Shown here piece after piece: positions 37,301-48,969 of a stretch of DNA of 64,000 nt. The stretch is from Chamaecrista fasciculata (lineage: Eukaryota; Streptophyta; Magnoliopsida; Fabales; Fabaceae). The notes under the pieces were generated by a model. It made no database searches, was not told the origin of the DNA, and saw only the letters and a program-made list of their open reading frames with translations. The stretch is from NCBI GenBank assembly GCA_003254925.1, contig QANZ01049188.1, forward strand, positions 470,411-534,410, written 5' to 3'. The position numbers and the translations under genes were made by a program. How positions within the stretch are numbered: position 1 is the first letter of the stretch; the number at the start of each line of letters is the position of its first letter.

Positions 37301-40300
37301 AAGAATTCCCACAAGATCCAATTTTGAGTATTTATGTGATTGACGATGTTTGGGAATACATGAAGGCTATAAAGGTATGCCTATACTATCCATCTACACA
37401 TTGCTGTAGATGTAAGAACAGTATCTTTCCTTTTTTGACACAAGCATATTTTGGTTGACTGTTTGGACATTTATCTCTGGACTTTTATTTTTTTTTTAAA
37501 GGCAGGGTGTTGCCTTATAGGAGGGAAAATAGGAAGGATACAGAAACTTCGATAAAATTGAGTAGATATTGTGAGACGATGGCCGTCTTGGCTCTAAATG
37601 CATGAATTATTTTCCTTTTCCATTTCTTTCCTCCAATTTATTATCCTACCAAATACAATTGGTTATCTGTTAATTAGAACTTTATCAGGAAACTAACTTT
37701 GCTTATTCAAGTTAAAAAAAATTATAGGCTGAACAATGTTGTGTATGTTAATGCTCATGACCTTTTCCTTTACCTTGTTATAAAAGGAAGATGTTCCCAT
37801 ATTTATTTTCCTTTTCTTTTCAAATTTAATAAATTCAAAAAGCAGGATTTTGAAGAGTAGTGGAGACAACAGAATACTTTTTAATTGCTGGGTGTATCTG
37901 GGAAAGTAATTTTCAGTAACCTTGCCAGTCTGGCCAAGCTATACCTTGCCAAACCTGGTGAGGGTCTGGTCAGGATTGCCGGTGGTGTATAAAATATACA
38001 CTCACTAATCTTGAGTTATAAATGAAACTGAACTTGAAACTGATCCCTAGATTTGAGGAACTCGAAACTGAGTCCTAATAATAAGCAACAACACATCAAA
38101 AGTAGAAAGCTCACTCTAAGCAATGATACTAGAAACTGACTCTAAACTGACATCAAGCAACAACTGAGCTTGGAGAGTGGATAGGAAGGTTATACAGAAC
38201 GTGGAGTAACTCCCATGTGCTGCTCATGAACACTCTTTTTCTTCCTTCAAACATACGTCTTCAGAGGAGGTGTGGGTGTTGTAGTGTTGTCCTTTCTGCC
38301 ATTGGTAATAGGCTTTTGTGCCAAAGAATAGCTCCTGATCAAAGATATTCAGCTCAGAATATCAGTGTGCTTTGTTGATTAAGTAATATTTAGTTGTTTC
38401 TTGATGATGAGTATTTTTCTTTCAGGATTGGAAGTGCATTGTATCTATGCTCCTAGATGAAAATCCGTCAATGGAGCTCACTGATGGCGATGCAACAAAT
38501 TTAGTACGACTTCTTTGTGCATCTGTTAAAAAGGCTGTTGGAGAGAAGATTGTTCCTTCTACTGACAACCGAAAGCAATACCACAACAAAGCTCAAAAAG
38601 TTTGTGTCTACAATCTACTTGAGTTCTAAACTTGTACCCAATTCTTGAGTTTTTTTTTTAATGAAAAAAAATGTCGGTTTCTAAACAATTTTAGAATCCT
38701 CTACTTGAGTTTTCATAGGCAACATGCGGTTTTCTTAAATTTATTTTCAATGTTTAGATATCTGATTAGTTCATGACTAGTAACCTTTTTAAGAGTATAT
38801 TTTGTTCTTCCTTTGTCTCTATTCCTGTGACTTATTAGCTTCCACTGTGATGTGGAGTTAATTTTGCTCTTTTTATTGGCTAATCTCTTTTCCCTCTAAT
38901 AAATGACAGGAAGTATTTGAAAATAATAGACGAGAAATAACTGTTGCCATGATGAAGAGTTATCCATTGCTCTTGCGGAAGTTCATTTCAGATAAAGCAA
39001 AAGTCCCATCCTTGGTTGAGATTGTTTTGCATATGAGCCTTGAGCTTTATTCTCTGAAGAGGCAGGAGCAGGTGGGTGAAATGTTCTTGCTGATTCATTC
39101 ACCTTGTTTCTGAGACATTAACTAGTTATTCCTTTTCAGAACTTCAAAAGTGTCCTTCAACTCATGGAAGAAGCATTTTTCAAACATGGTGACAAGGAGC
39201 CATTGAGATCTTGTGTGAAGGCAATCAATTTTTGTTCTACAGAAAGTCAAGGGGAACTGCAAGATTTTGCCCGAAATAAATTGAAGGAGCTTGAAGATGA
39301 ACTTATTGCTAAGCTAAAGTCTGCCATAAAAGAAGTGGTGGTATAATTCGATATACTATTTTTTGTTTTTATTGTTCTTTCACTTGTTTACTTGTGAATC
39401 TCATAGGAGAAATTTAACTCACACCGAGACTGCAGGATGGTGGTGACGAATATTCTCTTCTTGTAAACTTGAAGAGGCTGTATGAACTCCAACTGTCAAG
39501 ATCTGTTCCTATTGAAAGCCTATATGATGACATTGTCATGGTGCTGCGTAACTTTAGAAACATGGAGGATGAGGTGTGTAAATGCTTGCTTCCATTGGGT
39601 TTTATCTTTTACTTGTCACCTTTTTGTTTTTGATTATTCGATTGAGTGTTAGTTTTTTGTCCAGGTTGTTGGTTTCCTGCTATTGAACTTGTATTTGAAT
39701 CTTGCTTGGGATCTGCATTCTATCATAAATAAAGAAACTGTTTCAGAAGCATCTTTATCTTCTCTTTTGTCGAAGCGCAATACCTTGTTAGAAGAACTTG
39801 GATACTTTCTTAATACTGATGACAAGGAAGGGGGTAAACATGCAAGTGAACTAGCTTGCAGGGTAAGAGCATTTCAGTACTCTTTCCACCTCTTGCATAA
39901 AGATAATATATTTCTTGAATCCCTGGATTTGTTCTGACAGAATGTGTTATTGCCAAAGGTATGCTCTATACTTGCAGAAACATGGTTCTTATTTAGAATG
40001 GAAAATTTTGCCAAGACAAAGTTGGAAAGATTAGGATATCAACCAGATGCTGATGTTCTTCAGAAATTCTGGGGACTTTGTCAACAGCAGCTTAATACTT
40101 CAGGTGACAGCAAACTTCCATTGCAAAAATGATGTACTGATGCAAAGATTCATATGTTTCCTAATAGATTTAAGTATTTTATGTCAAGGTTGCTAGAGTC
40201 TATTGTTTCTCGTATGAACTTGTTATTCAGAGTTGAGGTTGCTTATTGACTTTGGAGCTAATACTAGTAGGCTGTTCATATTGGTGAACATGGATGCACA

Positions 40301-42614
40301 AATCTCCTGTGTGCTCAGTTGGTTCATGTTGCTCTGACCTCATGTTTCTTGCCTATTGTTTGTTAGACGAGACAGAAGATGAAGATGTTAACAGGGAGTA
40401 TGTTGAGGAGACAAATAGGGATGCTGTTATGATTGCTGCTGCAAAGTTGATTGCTAGTGATGCTGTTCCAAAGGTGAACGGTTTTTTGCTTTTAAAAAAG
40501 TTATATTTTGATGAGTTCATGTTGGTGCTAGAAAATGTGAATCACCAAAATGAGTAGTGAATTTTAACTTGATTTTGGTCATTGTTGCTGCAGGAGTATC
40601 TTGCTCCAGAGATTATTTCTCATTACGTAATGCATGGGACAAGTGTGGCTGAGATTGTAAAGCATCTGATCACAGTTCTGAAGAAAAAAGAAGATGACTT
40701 GGCAGCCATCTTTCTGGAAGCACTCAAAAGGGTAAGAGCTATGACAGTATTTCATCTTTTTTCTTTTTTCATGGATGCTGTAAACTTCTCTTGAGAACTT
40801 GTAATGTTCTGTTTAGGTCCCTGTCACTCTTTTTTCGGCCCCATGCTCAATGATAGATTCCCCAAAACTCTAAGGATATTCACATTTTCCTTTTATCCAT
40901 GCTTTTCTTCTAACACTAAATGGACCAATTCTAGTATGCCTCTGTGTTCTGCTCCATTTTCCCAGCAGTATTCTATTCCATTGCCACAAGGCTTCTCAGA
41001 CCTTTATAGATTTTGTTTGTGCTACAAAGAGATTGAAAGAGAATACTTAAAACTTTCTTATTGTATCGTTTGGTGAGTTGCTTTACTGACAAATGGTAAT
41101 AAGCCTGTTAAGAAAATTTTTTTACTTGTAGGTGCTGAATGATTCTTATGCGTTACAATTGATTTGAAAAAAAATTAAACATGAAAACAGTAAATAATGT
41201 GGTTATTGAAAGGTATCTCAAAAGTTTAACACGGTGATGAATGTTCAACTTAAAATCAACCTAGTTGCCTAGAAGTATATGGATTGTGGCATTGTGCGTT
41301 TGAAATGCTTTGTGCAGGAAGAAAAAATGTTAAAAGTGTACAAAATCAATCAGTTATGTTTTTCCTTTCTCTTCTATTCTAATTATTGTACAAATGTATT
41401 TTGGTAACAGGCGTACCATCGGCATGTTTTGGAGCTCTCTAGAAGTGAGAAGAATGTCTCAGGACCCAATTCTTTCTCAGGATGTAAAGATTTGGCTGCT
41501 CGACTATCTGGGACATTTATTGGTGCTGCACGTAACAAGCATAGGGCAGACATTCTAAAGGTTGTCAAGGACGGTATTGATTATGCTTTCCAAGATGCAC
41601 CAAAACAGTTGTCTTTTCTGGAAGTTGCAGTGCTCCATTTTGTGTCAAAACTCCCCGCATCAGATGTGTTAGATATGTAAGGCTTTGTTTGTTATTTTGG
41701 TTTCTGAACCATTTGCAATTATACCTGAAATATGACACCTACACTTTCTTCATAAATAGCATGAAGGATGTTCAAAGGCGAACAGAGAATGTTAATACTG
41801 ATGAAGATCCCAGTGGTTGGCGTCCCTATTACACGTTTATTGACAACTTACGTGAGAAGTATGCCAAGAATGAAGGATTTCAGGGTACATTAATTCTGAA
41901 ACCTCTGGCTCAATTCTCACTTGCTATATTGCCAAATGATATTTTCAGTATTTAGCAGCTTTTTGTTAGGGCTTATATTCTTGAAGTTCAGGACAGCATG
42001 ATGACATCAATTGTTTATATCTGTCTCCACTTTTCATGTTCTAAGAGCTATATCATATCATGACTTTAGATACTGAGTTTGAATATCTTCTTATGAGGGC
42101 TAAGTGGCTAACTAATTATCTACAGATGAGAAAGACGGGACTACTGTAAAGCGAGGCAGGGGTCGTCCACGCAAGAGGCCTAACATACCAGGAAAGAAAC
42201 TTTTTGATGAGCACGCTACAAGTGATGATGATGATGAATCCATTAGTGCATCTGAACAAGAAGATGAAGAAAAAAAGCAAGAGGATGAGGATGAAGATGC
42301 CCCTTTGATACATTCAATCAGGTCAGCATCAAAGTTGAGGTCGTTGGGAGCTTCTAGGGAGGAAAACAAAAGCCAGACGAAGACTGGAAGTTCTAGCAGA
42401 GCTACAGATAATATATCTGCTTCTAGAACATCAGGTATGAAACACTAAAATGCATTTCCCAACCGCTGAACTGTGATTTAAATCTCAGCTGTTAGGTGGA
42501 ATGAACTATCCATAACAAAATCCTTGTTATTATTTATCCCCTAATCCGCATCTGACTCTTATTATGTTTGCTCCTGACTGTTGTATCTTTCATTGTGCAG
42601 GGGCATCCAGCTAG
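34397..42614 (+). CDS. SCC3: Cohesin subunit SCC3 (STAG/SA family)
   Basis: Twenty-two exons: 34397-34441, 34537-34756, 35361-35473, 35662-35754, 35855-36018, 36094-36330, 36438-36582, 36697-36875, 36973-37109, 37247-37374, 38426-38599, 38910-39071, 39140-39340, 39436-39573, 39665-39862, 39941-40103, 40367-40473, 40594-40731, 41411-41676, 41760-41884, 42126-42434, 42601-42614; 3456 nt, 1151 aa. SCC3 binds the kleisin of the cohesin ring and is needed for sister-chromatid cohesion in mitosis and meiosis. The N-terminus is basic and polar (KSKRNR). The STAG region follows ([20 protein letters not shown]). The stromalin domain starts near residue 291 ([32 protein letters not shown]). The C-terminus has an AT-hook-like [11 protein letters not shown] and long acidic tracts. 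All splice sites are canonical. Intron 9 carries an N at 37191. Confidence 0.95.
37172..37227. repeat. Direct repeat around a single N (37191) in SCC3 intron 9
   Basis: CTATGAGAGACATGTGATT occurs at 37172-37190 and 37209-37227, with the only undetermined base of the gene between them. The spacer TGTGTTTTGGTTTCTTG also occurs upstream at about 36945. It looks like an assembly joint; coding exons are not touched. Confidence 0.8.
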
Positions 42615-44062
42615 TGTTACTATTTGAGTACACCTATGCCACAGTATAATAGGTCGCATGTTATGTCCATATATCCTTCGTTTTTGTATTATTATTTTTT
42701 CCTTTCCATGTGCGGTAGAAGTCGGGAGAAAAGTTTCCTTTCCATGCGTTTAATCGGGAAAAAGCACTGCTGACACAATTAGTGCAGTTAGTAAGATTGA
42801 AAATAGTTCATGATATAATATTTTTGCACGTTGAAAATGGTGCGACCGGCCTCACCAAAATAGTTAAGAACATGGTAAAGAGAGAGCCTGTAATTTGTTA
42901 TGTTAATAGAGTAATAGACAATTTAAATTGAATCGTTTTATAAAATTTTTTTGAAGCTCTTGAAAATTTGTTGAGATCATAAAGAAAATCTATGGTTAAG
43001 GTACACCATTTACACACAAATTGAATTGCCTCGCAAATAATGACATTCTTGCATTGTCTCTTATTTTACTAAAGCAATAAGCTTAAGTGATTAAGAAATT
43101 ACGTTATAGACCTGAAATTGAATAGTCAATGTTAAAATGGCTGTTAATTTAAAATCAAAATTATAAGAATCTCAATCATGGAGATGGTAGCTAACTTGAG
43201 TACATGATAAGAAAAAGGATTGTGGTTATAAGAAATATTGCTTATCAATCTTTTTTGTTCATTAATAGAACTCCAATGATTATAATAATTATCCAATTCA
43301 TCATAGAAGAGTTTTTCTATATAAAGAGATGTCTTTCTTTGCATCATTTCAAAAAAAGTTGATAAACTAGATGGATAGGTAAAAGATATTCTTTCTTTTG
43401 CATTACTGAGATGTATGAAAAAAAAATTGTGACATTTCATTTCTTACAGCATTTTCAAATAGATCAATTTTTATATATCTATCATTTACCTTTGCAAGTA
43501 CTGAATTGTAGAACCCAGACCATTTGGCGTTGGAGATCTCTTCGGTTTCAGACTGTTATTCTCTTTCGTAAGGGTCGGAGATCTCTGGTTGAAGACGATA
43601 TGCATAAGCGAAATCCAAAGAAAACTACTCGACAATAAACTGAAACCTGGGATCAGAAGAGTACTAATTTTATCTTTGGATATATACGTATTTATACATA
43701 TGTAGCCAAGATGCCTTTAAGATTTTATATGTTTTTCTAGAAAAGAGTGGACCCTTCGAGACCGATGATATTGTTTCTAACATAAGATATTAAGACAAAT
43801 TTAGCGCCATGGCATTATCAAGAACGCAATATAGGAAGGATCTAACACAAATGTGCATATTGTGAATTAACCATATGGATGATAATAAATTGATGTTGAT
43901 TCTCTCACCATAAAAAATAATGCTAACATCCGTTTGAATCACTGATGATAAAAGTTCTCAATCCGCCAAAATTGCATTACTAAAATTACAAAAGAAAGAG
44001 ACAATGGAGTAGAAAATTAGAAATCAACACAAACCTACAGTCAATGAGACAAGGCCAAAACT
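42615..44062. other. Spacer between convergent SCC3 and UTP15
   Basis: SCC3 3' UTR, then a degenerate plastid-like fragment at 43144-43440, then 200 bases of higher-complexity DNA of unknown origin (about 43490-43660) and AT-rich DNA up to the UTP15 stop. No expressed gene is supported. Confidence 0.6.
43144..43440 (-). pseudogene. ycf1: Plastid ycf1 (TIC214) fragment in nuclear DNA
   Basis: The minus-strand translation contains [17 protein letters not shown] and [17 protein letters not shown], which I recognise as the plastid ycf1 region with the consensus KISFTYPPSLSTF...ELDTQW. It is followed by non-matching sequence. Only about 60 codons are recognisable, with no start context, so it is a nuclear plastid-DNA insert (NUPT) rather than a gene. 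Some codons seem inserted or changed, suggesting age. Confidence 0.7.
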
Positions 44063-45646
44063 TCATCTTCTTCCGGCAATCTTGAGTAAAGGAGTTATTA
44101 TACCTTGTATCTCTTGCAATGACTGTTGAACACGAATTTCCTCATCCACAGACCGCTTGAGATTTCTGATATGAACCTTTAGGGAATCAGATGCTCTGAT
44201 ATCATCAGCTCGCATCTCAAGAACTCTCTCAGTCAATTTCATCAATAAACTCGAATATCTCGGCACTGTACAGTACTTATGCAAGAAGATCAAAAGTAAT
44301 TCCAGCTCCCCCACATCTAAGTTTGTAATGCACTTCAACAATTTCTTTCTAGCTACCAATTCTTCCATCACAGCCAACACATTCTCAGGATTTTTACGGG
44401 CTAACACAGATGCCAGAGCTTCCCTATGCCTAAACTTCTTCAACAGCTTATCATGCTCTGCCAATTTCAACTTTTTTGGCCTCATAACCAAATAGTCTCC
44501 CTCTTTAGGTTTCTGACCTTGCCCTCTTTGGAAATATCGGTGGTTTGTAGGCCTCAATATTTGTCTCCGTGGTTGCCTTACAGGCGCTATTCTCCAAAAA
44601 TTGCTTGATTCATTCTCCTCCTTTTCCTTTTCCTTTGTCTTCTTCTTCCCAGCATATATAATCCCATTTGAAGTCCCAATGACACGAGTAGAACAATCTG
44701 GTGAAAAACCAACTGACAAAAGAGGTGCAGGGTACCTCATTGAATGTGTGACTCTCATTGTAGCATAATCAAACACCTTCATGTATCCATCCAATCCCAC
44801 ACTCAAAATCCTATTTTGTTTTGATTCGTCTCCAGTGTCTCCCCCAATTCTACCCATACAAATTGAAGTAACAGTCTTGTTATGGCTCTCCATTGAGAAC
44901 AAAAGCTTCCCACCACCAAGCAAATCCCACAGCTTCACAGAATTACCTCCGGCCGTCGCAATTAGCCCTCCCGACGGCAAGAAAATAACATCCTCCACTG
45001 GCTTCCCATGATTTACTTCCATTACCGAATTCGTATCTGTAACCCTCACATCCCAGAGCTTCACCGTATGATCATAGGACCCAGTGACAAACATGTCCAT
45101 ATTAACAGGGGAAGAATCACCACACCTTACATAATCCTTATGACCCCGTAACTCCAACATCGGCGTTTCACCGGCGACATCCCAATACTTAACGAGGCCG
45201 TCGTCGCCGCCGGAAATAAGATGAAGCCTATCGAGTAATGGGAATTGGACGAAACGAACAGGGCGGATGTGAGAACGAAGACGACGGAGTGGAGTTCGGC
45301 TTTTGAGATCGAATACTTGAACGAGACCGGAGAGGTCAGAGGCGGCGATGAGGCGGCCGTCGGAGCGGAAGGAGGCACAAGATACGACATCGGAGAAGGA
45401 ATTGATGGTGGATGAGAGAGAAAGGGTTTCGGAGCTGAAGATAGATAGGGAAGCAGAGTGAGCGGCGGCGAAGGAATAAGGGGGAGAGGGAGAGAAAGTA
45501 AGAGAAGGAACGGAAATGAGGTTTGGAATTTGCTGAGACTTGAAGGAAGACCAGTATTTAGATTCAGGGGTTTGTTTTGGGGTTCTAGGTTTGGATTTCA
45601 ATTTGGGTTTTACAGGGAACGTCTTCGAGGGATGAGGTTCCGCCAT
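44063..45646 (-). CDS. UTP15: U3 snoRNP protein UTP15 (SWA1-like), WD40
   Basis: Intronless, 527 aa. It acts in the nucleolus as part of the small-subunit processome (t-UTP group), needed for 18S rRNA maturation; the Arabidopsis ortholog SLOW WALKER1 controls female gametophyte divisions (family knowledge). The N-terminus is basic and Pro-rich. WD40 repeats run from about residue 83 to 330, for example LISGGDDGLVKYWDV and FVTGSYDHTVKLWDV. The UTP15 C-terminal helical domain covers about 375-520 (KKLKLAEHDKLLKKFRHREA, LEMRADDIRASD). A telo-box lies 32-43 bases upstream of the start. Convergent with SCC3, and adjacent to it in Arabidopsis as I recall (At2g47990). Confidence 0.95.
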   Translation of the reverse strand: MAEPHPSKTFPVKPKLKSKPRTPKQTPESKYWSSFKSQQIPNLISVPSLTFSPSPPYSFAAAHSASLSIFSSETLSLSSTINSFSDVVSCASFRSDGRLIAASDLSGLVQVFDLKSRTPLRRLRSHIRPVRFVQFPLLDRLHLISGGDDGLVKYWDVAGETPMLELRGHKDYVRCGDSSPVNMDMFVTGSYDHTVKLWDVRVTDTNSVMEVNHGKPVEDVIFLPSGGLIATAGGNSVKLWDLLGGGKLLFSMESHNKTVTSICMGRIGGDTGDESKQNRILSVGLDGYMKVFDYATMRVTHSMRYPAPLLSVGFSPDCSTRVIGTSNGIIYAGKKKTKEKEKEENESSNFWRIAPVRQPRRQILRPTNHRYFQRGQGQKPKEGDYLVMRPKKLKLAEHDKLLKKFRHREALASVLARKNPENVLAVMEELVARKKLLKCITNLDVGELELLLIFLHKYCTVPRYSSLLMKLTERVLEMRADDIRASDSLKVHIRNLKRSVDEEIRVQQSLQEIQGIITPLLKIAGRR

Positions 45647-45677
45647 TGGAGGAGCTTCTCAAGTCTGAACTTTGGTG

Positions 45678-45689
45678 GTTTAGGGTTTA
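45678..45689 (-). promoter_or_regulatory. Telo-box in the UTP15 promoter
   Basis: GTTTAGGGTTTA on the plus strand is TAAACCCTAAAC on the UTP15 strand, 32-43 bases upstream of the ATG. Telo-boxes (AAACCCTAA) are a recognised mark of plant ribosome-biogenesis and ribosomal-protein promoters. Confidence 0.7.
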
Positions 45690-45902
45690 GGAAAGTGGCA
45701 GAAAGGCCTCACGCGGCACCGTTTCATTACATGGACTTTATATATTGTCATTTTGTGTGATTAATATTTAATTTTTGCTAATTAATAAAAATATTAAATT
45801 AATCATCTAAATATTTTAGAATATAAGATTAGTAAACTATATAATTTAGTAACCTTTCTTTGATAATTGAATAATTTAGAGAAAATCTTTTTTTTTTTTT
45901 TT

Positions 45903-45927
45903 NNNNNNNNNNNNNNNNNNNNNNNNN
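45903..45927. other. Assembly gap (25 N) in a poly(T) run
   Basis: Twenty-five undetermined bases are flanked by T-runs on both sides, so the homopolymer length is unknown. Confidence 0.95.
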
Positions 45928-46911
45928 TTTTTTTTTTTTGCCAGAAATGGTCCTTTATGTATAGAATAGATTTTAAATTAATCCCTTATTTTTCATTTGT
46001 TTTAAATTGGCTTTACACATTTTGTAATATTCTTAATTTTTATTGTGACACAAATGTGAATATAAATTTCTGATGTATTTTGGAAATTAGGTCTAATTGT
46101 GAAAGTTGGGATAGTTCGCATGTTTTTAATGTTTGGGTTTTACTTTGTGAAATTTATACAATTGTTATTAATAGGTTATTCAAGTATAATTAATTTGTGA
46201 TTTTGGAAATAAAATAAATTATAAAAGATAGGAGGGTTTAATTTAATAAAGTATGGTAGAGGAATAAAATAAAAATTCTGAATTATCTAGAAGAAAAGTA
46301 AAGTTTCCAATTAGTTATTTGGGAGATTAAAATGAGAGTAAGAGAGTTGGGGCAAATTAGGATACTTAGAAAATTTGAGGGGATAAATTAGCAATTTTGG
46401 AAAATGCTAAATTACCCCTTGGTCCCCAATGCTACCTGAGTTAGATTTAGGTCCTCAGTTTACATTTACAAAATTTTAGGGTGTATTTGGAAGAGGTATT
46501 AGGAAAGGAAAGGAATGGAATGGAATGGAATAGAAGGGACAAAACACATAAAACTTGTGTTTAGATGTTTTAATGAAGATGAAATGGAATAAACACACAC
46601 CTCAACATCTAGAAGGCTATAATATTATTTGTAATATTTCTTAGTACATTCTCTGCTATGTAACCGAATGCTATCTTCCTCTAAGTGCATGTGATAACTT
46701 CCTTGTTGCTTGTAACGTGAGCTTCCTCAACTCTAAAACCCCTTCATAACAATAGTTCAGGGCTTCAACTTACAATTCTGGATGAGGACATAGACTCTTG
46801 AAAGCACTTTCTGGCTTTCTGGGTATATCACTGCCCATATAGCTGGAAATGCATCAGGAAAAAATTGAGCTGACCCATAACTCCTAGCTTAAACCTAAAT
46901 CACTCGAATTG

Positions 46912-48969
46912 TTAGGGATCATCCCAGTACTGTAAGTTCATTGATGAAGGGTCATGTTCACTCCTATGGTCTTCTGAATCTGAAAATAAGTATATTTCAT
47001 TTAGTAATTTATAGATCTCTTCAGATTGCGGATGTGATTTATCAGCCACCAAAAATTCTATAAATTCACCTCCTATCTCTACGAAGCTACGACCAGGAAG
47101 CTTCTTGACACCCTTCTCTCTCATCAAACTTCGCACCATCTTTACGTCCCCCCAGTTTCTCCCATTAGCACATATATTTGCTAGCAACACATATATACCA
47201 CTATCTTTAGGATCCAAGCATAAAAGATTACAGGCAGACAATTTGGCCAATTCAACATTACCATGCATTCTACAAGCATTTAAAAGGGCACCCCATGCAG
47301 CTTCACATGGTTCCATTGGCATATTTGTTATTAACTTGTAAGCTTCTTCAAGGAGCCCAGTTCGACCAAGTAAATCAATCATGCATGCATAATGTTCTCT
47401 TTTGGGTTCTATTCCATAGTTCCTCTCCATGGAATCAAAATATTCTCGACCTTGAGCAACTAAACCACCATGACTGCAAGCTGTCAATAAACTCAATAAA
47501 GTTATATGGTCTGGCTTGAATCCCACAAGTAACATCTGATCAAACAGGTTGATAGCTTGCTTGGCTCGACCATTGGCGGCAAATCCTGCAATCATGGAAT
47601 TCCATGAAACAAGGTCTCTCTCTGACATTGCATCGAAGATTTCCGCAGCCATGGCTATGCTTCCACATTTGGCATACATATCTATAAATGCATTTGCCAG
47701 AGTAACAGTAAGATGTATTCTTCTTCGGCTGATGTAAAATTCATGTATCCACTGACCCAAATTCAAGCAACTCAGTTGAGCACACGCAGAGAGCACACTC
47801 ACTAAGGTGTGCTCAACTGGAATCATACCTGCCCCAATCATCTCCTGAAACAATTTCAGTGCTTCCTTGGGTTTGTTATTCTGAGAATAACCCGCAATCA
47901 GTGCATTCCAAGAGACCACATTTTTTGCAGGAGTTTGATCGAAGAACATCCTTGCAGATTCCAAGTCACCACATTTAGCATACCCATTAACCAAGCTAGT
48001 CCATGAGTAAACATCCCTGGATTCCATTTTCTCAAAAAGCTCTCTGGCTGCCATAAAACAACCGCATTTCACATACATGTCCAACAAAGCATTGCACAAA
48101 CGCAAACTGAAATTCATATTCTTATTTTCTATGCATTCATGAATGTTTTTCCCCATGCTAAGATCACCCTTCTGAGAGCAAGCTGAAAGCAGAGCAATGA
48201 ATGTTACCTCATTGGGCTCGATATCACTGGAAATCATCAACTCATAAAGGTTTATAGCCTCATCTGAATGATTTCGAGCTGCATAGCCATCGATCATTGA
48301 GGTCCAAGTAACAACATCTCTCAGAGAACTTTCGTCGAACAACTCGCGCGCAAGCTTCAAGCAACCACGATCGGCATAAAAGTGGATCAATCCATTGCGC
48401 ACAAGCAATTCAGAAATAAATCCTGTTTTCCGAATCCTGCAATGCACCGAATTCCCCTCGAAATCTCCCTGAAACTGCTCGCACACCTTGAGCGCGAAGA
48501 CAAAGCTTCGGCAATCCATTTCAACTTGTTCTACAACCATTTGGCGAAAGAATGAGAAAGCGGCAGCGGGAGTTTTGGCTTTACAAAATCCTCTGATCAT
48601 AATGTTCCACATATACGTATTGGGGTTCTCGATCTGGCTGAATAGCATATGAGCATATCGAATATCTCCATCGTCCGCTAGAGCGCAGAATGCCAAGACT
48701 CGACTCATCGGAAAAGTGTGGGTAATGAGGCCAGTGCGAGTCATGTGCGCTTGAATCTGCCTTAATTGGAGCATGGTAGAGCAAGACTCCATGATTACAA
48801 GAACAGGGTTTGTGATTATCACGCTGGTTTTTGAATTCCATTTGAATTTGAACTGGTCCGTAGAAATCGACGAGAATAGTTTACGAAGTTGGAGGAATGG
48901 GCCCGAAAGGCAACGTAGCTTTCTAAGGTTTAAAACAAGTATTTTCATGTGAAACTGAATCGCATACAT
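46912..48969 (-). CDS. Pentatricopeptide repeat protein, PLS-E subclass
   Basis: Intronless, 685 aa. Repeated 31-36-residue helical pairs fill about residues 70-580, for example DVVTWTSMIDGYAARNHSDEA, DVYSWTSLVNGYAKCGDLES and DLVSWNSMIAGFAANGRAKQ. This is the P-L-S triplet pattern of organelle RNA-editing and processing factors. The C-terminus (EPCEAAWGALLNACRMHGN, GRSFVEIGGEFIEFLVADKS) is an E domain; the DYW deaminase domain is absent. An N-terminal Arg/Leu/Ser-rich stretch (KILVLNLRKLR, LRKLFSSIS) looks like a mitochondrial or plastid targeting peptide. An in-frame Met seven codons later is an alternative start. The exact target RNA cannot be read from the sequence. It shares orientation with UTP15 and BSL1. 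Confidence 0.93.
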   Translation of the reverse strand: MYAIQFHMKILVLNLRKLRCLSGPFLQLRKLFSSISTDQFKFKWNSKTSVIITNPVLVIMESCSTMLQLRQIQAHMTRTGLITHTFPMSRVLAFCALADDGDIRYAHMLFSQIENPNTYMWNIMIRGFCKAKTPAAAFSFFRQMVVEQVEMDCRSFVFALKVCEQFQGDFEGNSVHCRIRKTGFISELLVRNGLIHFYADRGCLKLARELFDESSLRDVVTWTSMIDGYAARNHSDEAINLYELMISSDIEPNEVTFIALLSACSQKGDLSMGKNIHECIENKNMNFSLRLCNALLDMYVKCGCFMAARELFEKMESRDVYSWTSLVNGYAKCGDLESARMFFDQTPAKNVVSWNALIAGYSQNNKPKEALKLFQEMIGAGMIPVEHTLVSVLSACAQLSCLNLGQWIHEFYISRRRIHLTVTLANAFIDMYAKCGSIAMAAEIFDAMSERDLVSWNSMIAGFAANGRAKQAINLFDQMLLVGFKPDHITLLSLLTACSHGGLVAQGREYFDSMERNYGIEPKREHYACMIDLLGRTGLLEEAYKLITNMPMEPCEAAWGALLNACRMHGNVELAKLSACNLLCLDPKDSGIYVLLANICANGRNWGDVKMVRSLMREKGVKKLPGRSFVEIGGEFIEFLVADKSHPQSEEIYKLLNEIYLFSDSEDHRSEHDPSSMNLQYWDDP

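Larger units (their letters stand above)
45647..46911. other. Spacer between UTP15 and the PPR gene
   Basis: UTP15 promoter, an AT-rich stretch, a 25-base N gap at 45903-45927 within a T-run, and a short GGAAT microsatellite at about 46503-46532. No gene seen. Confidence 0.65.

Noticed and set aside
38030-38345. Higher-complexity block in SCC3 intron 10
   Set aside because: Looked for a transposon or nested gene but found no terminal repeats, target duplications or sensible frame.
40804-41076. 90-codon frame inside SCC3
   Set aside because: It lies wholly in intron 18, which is needed for the correct SCC3 frame, and its composition is non-coding.
43411-43638. 75-codon plus-strand frame overlapping the ycf1-like fragment
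   Set aside because: Its start overlaps the NUPT on the other strand, the sequence matches nothing I recognise and it has no splice or promoter context.
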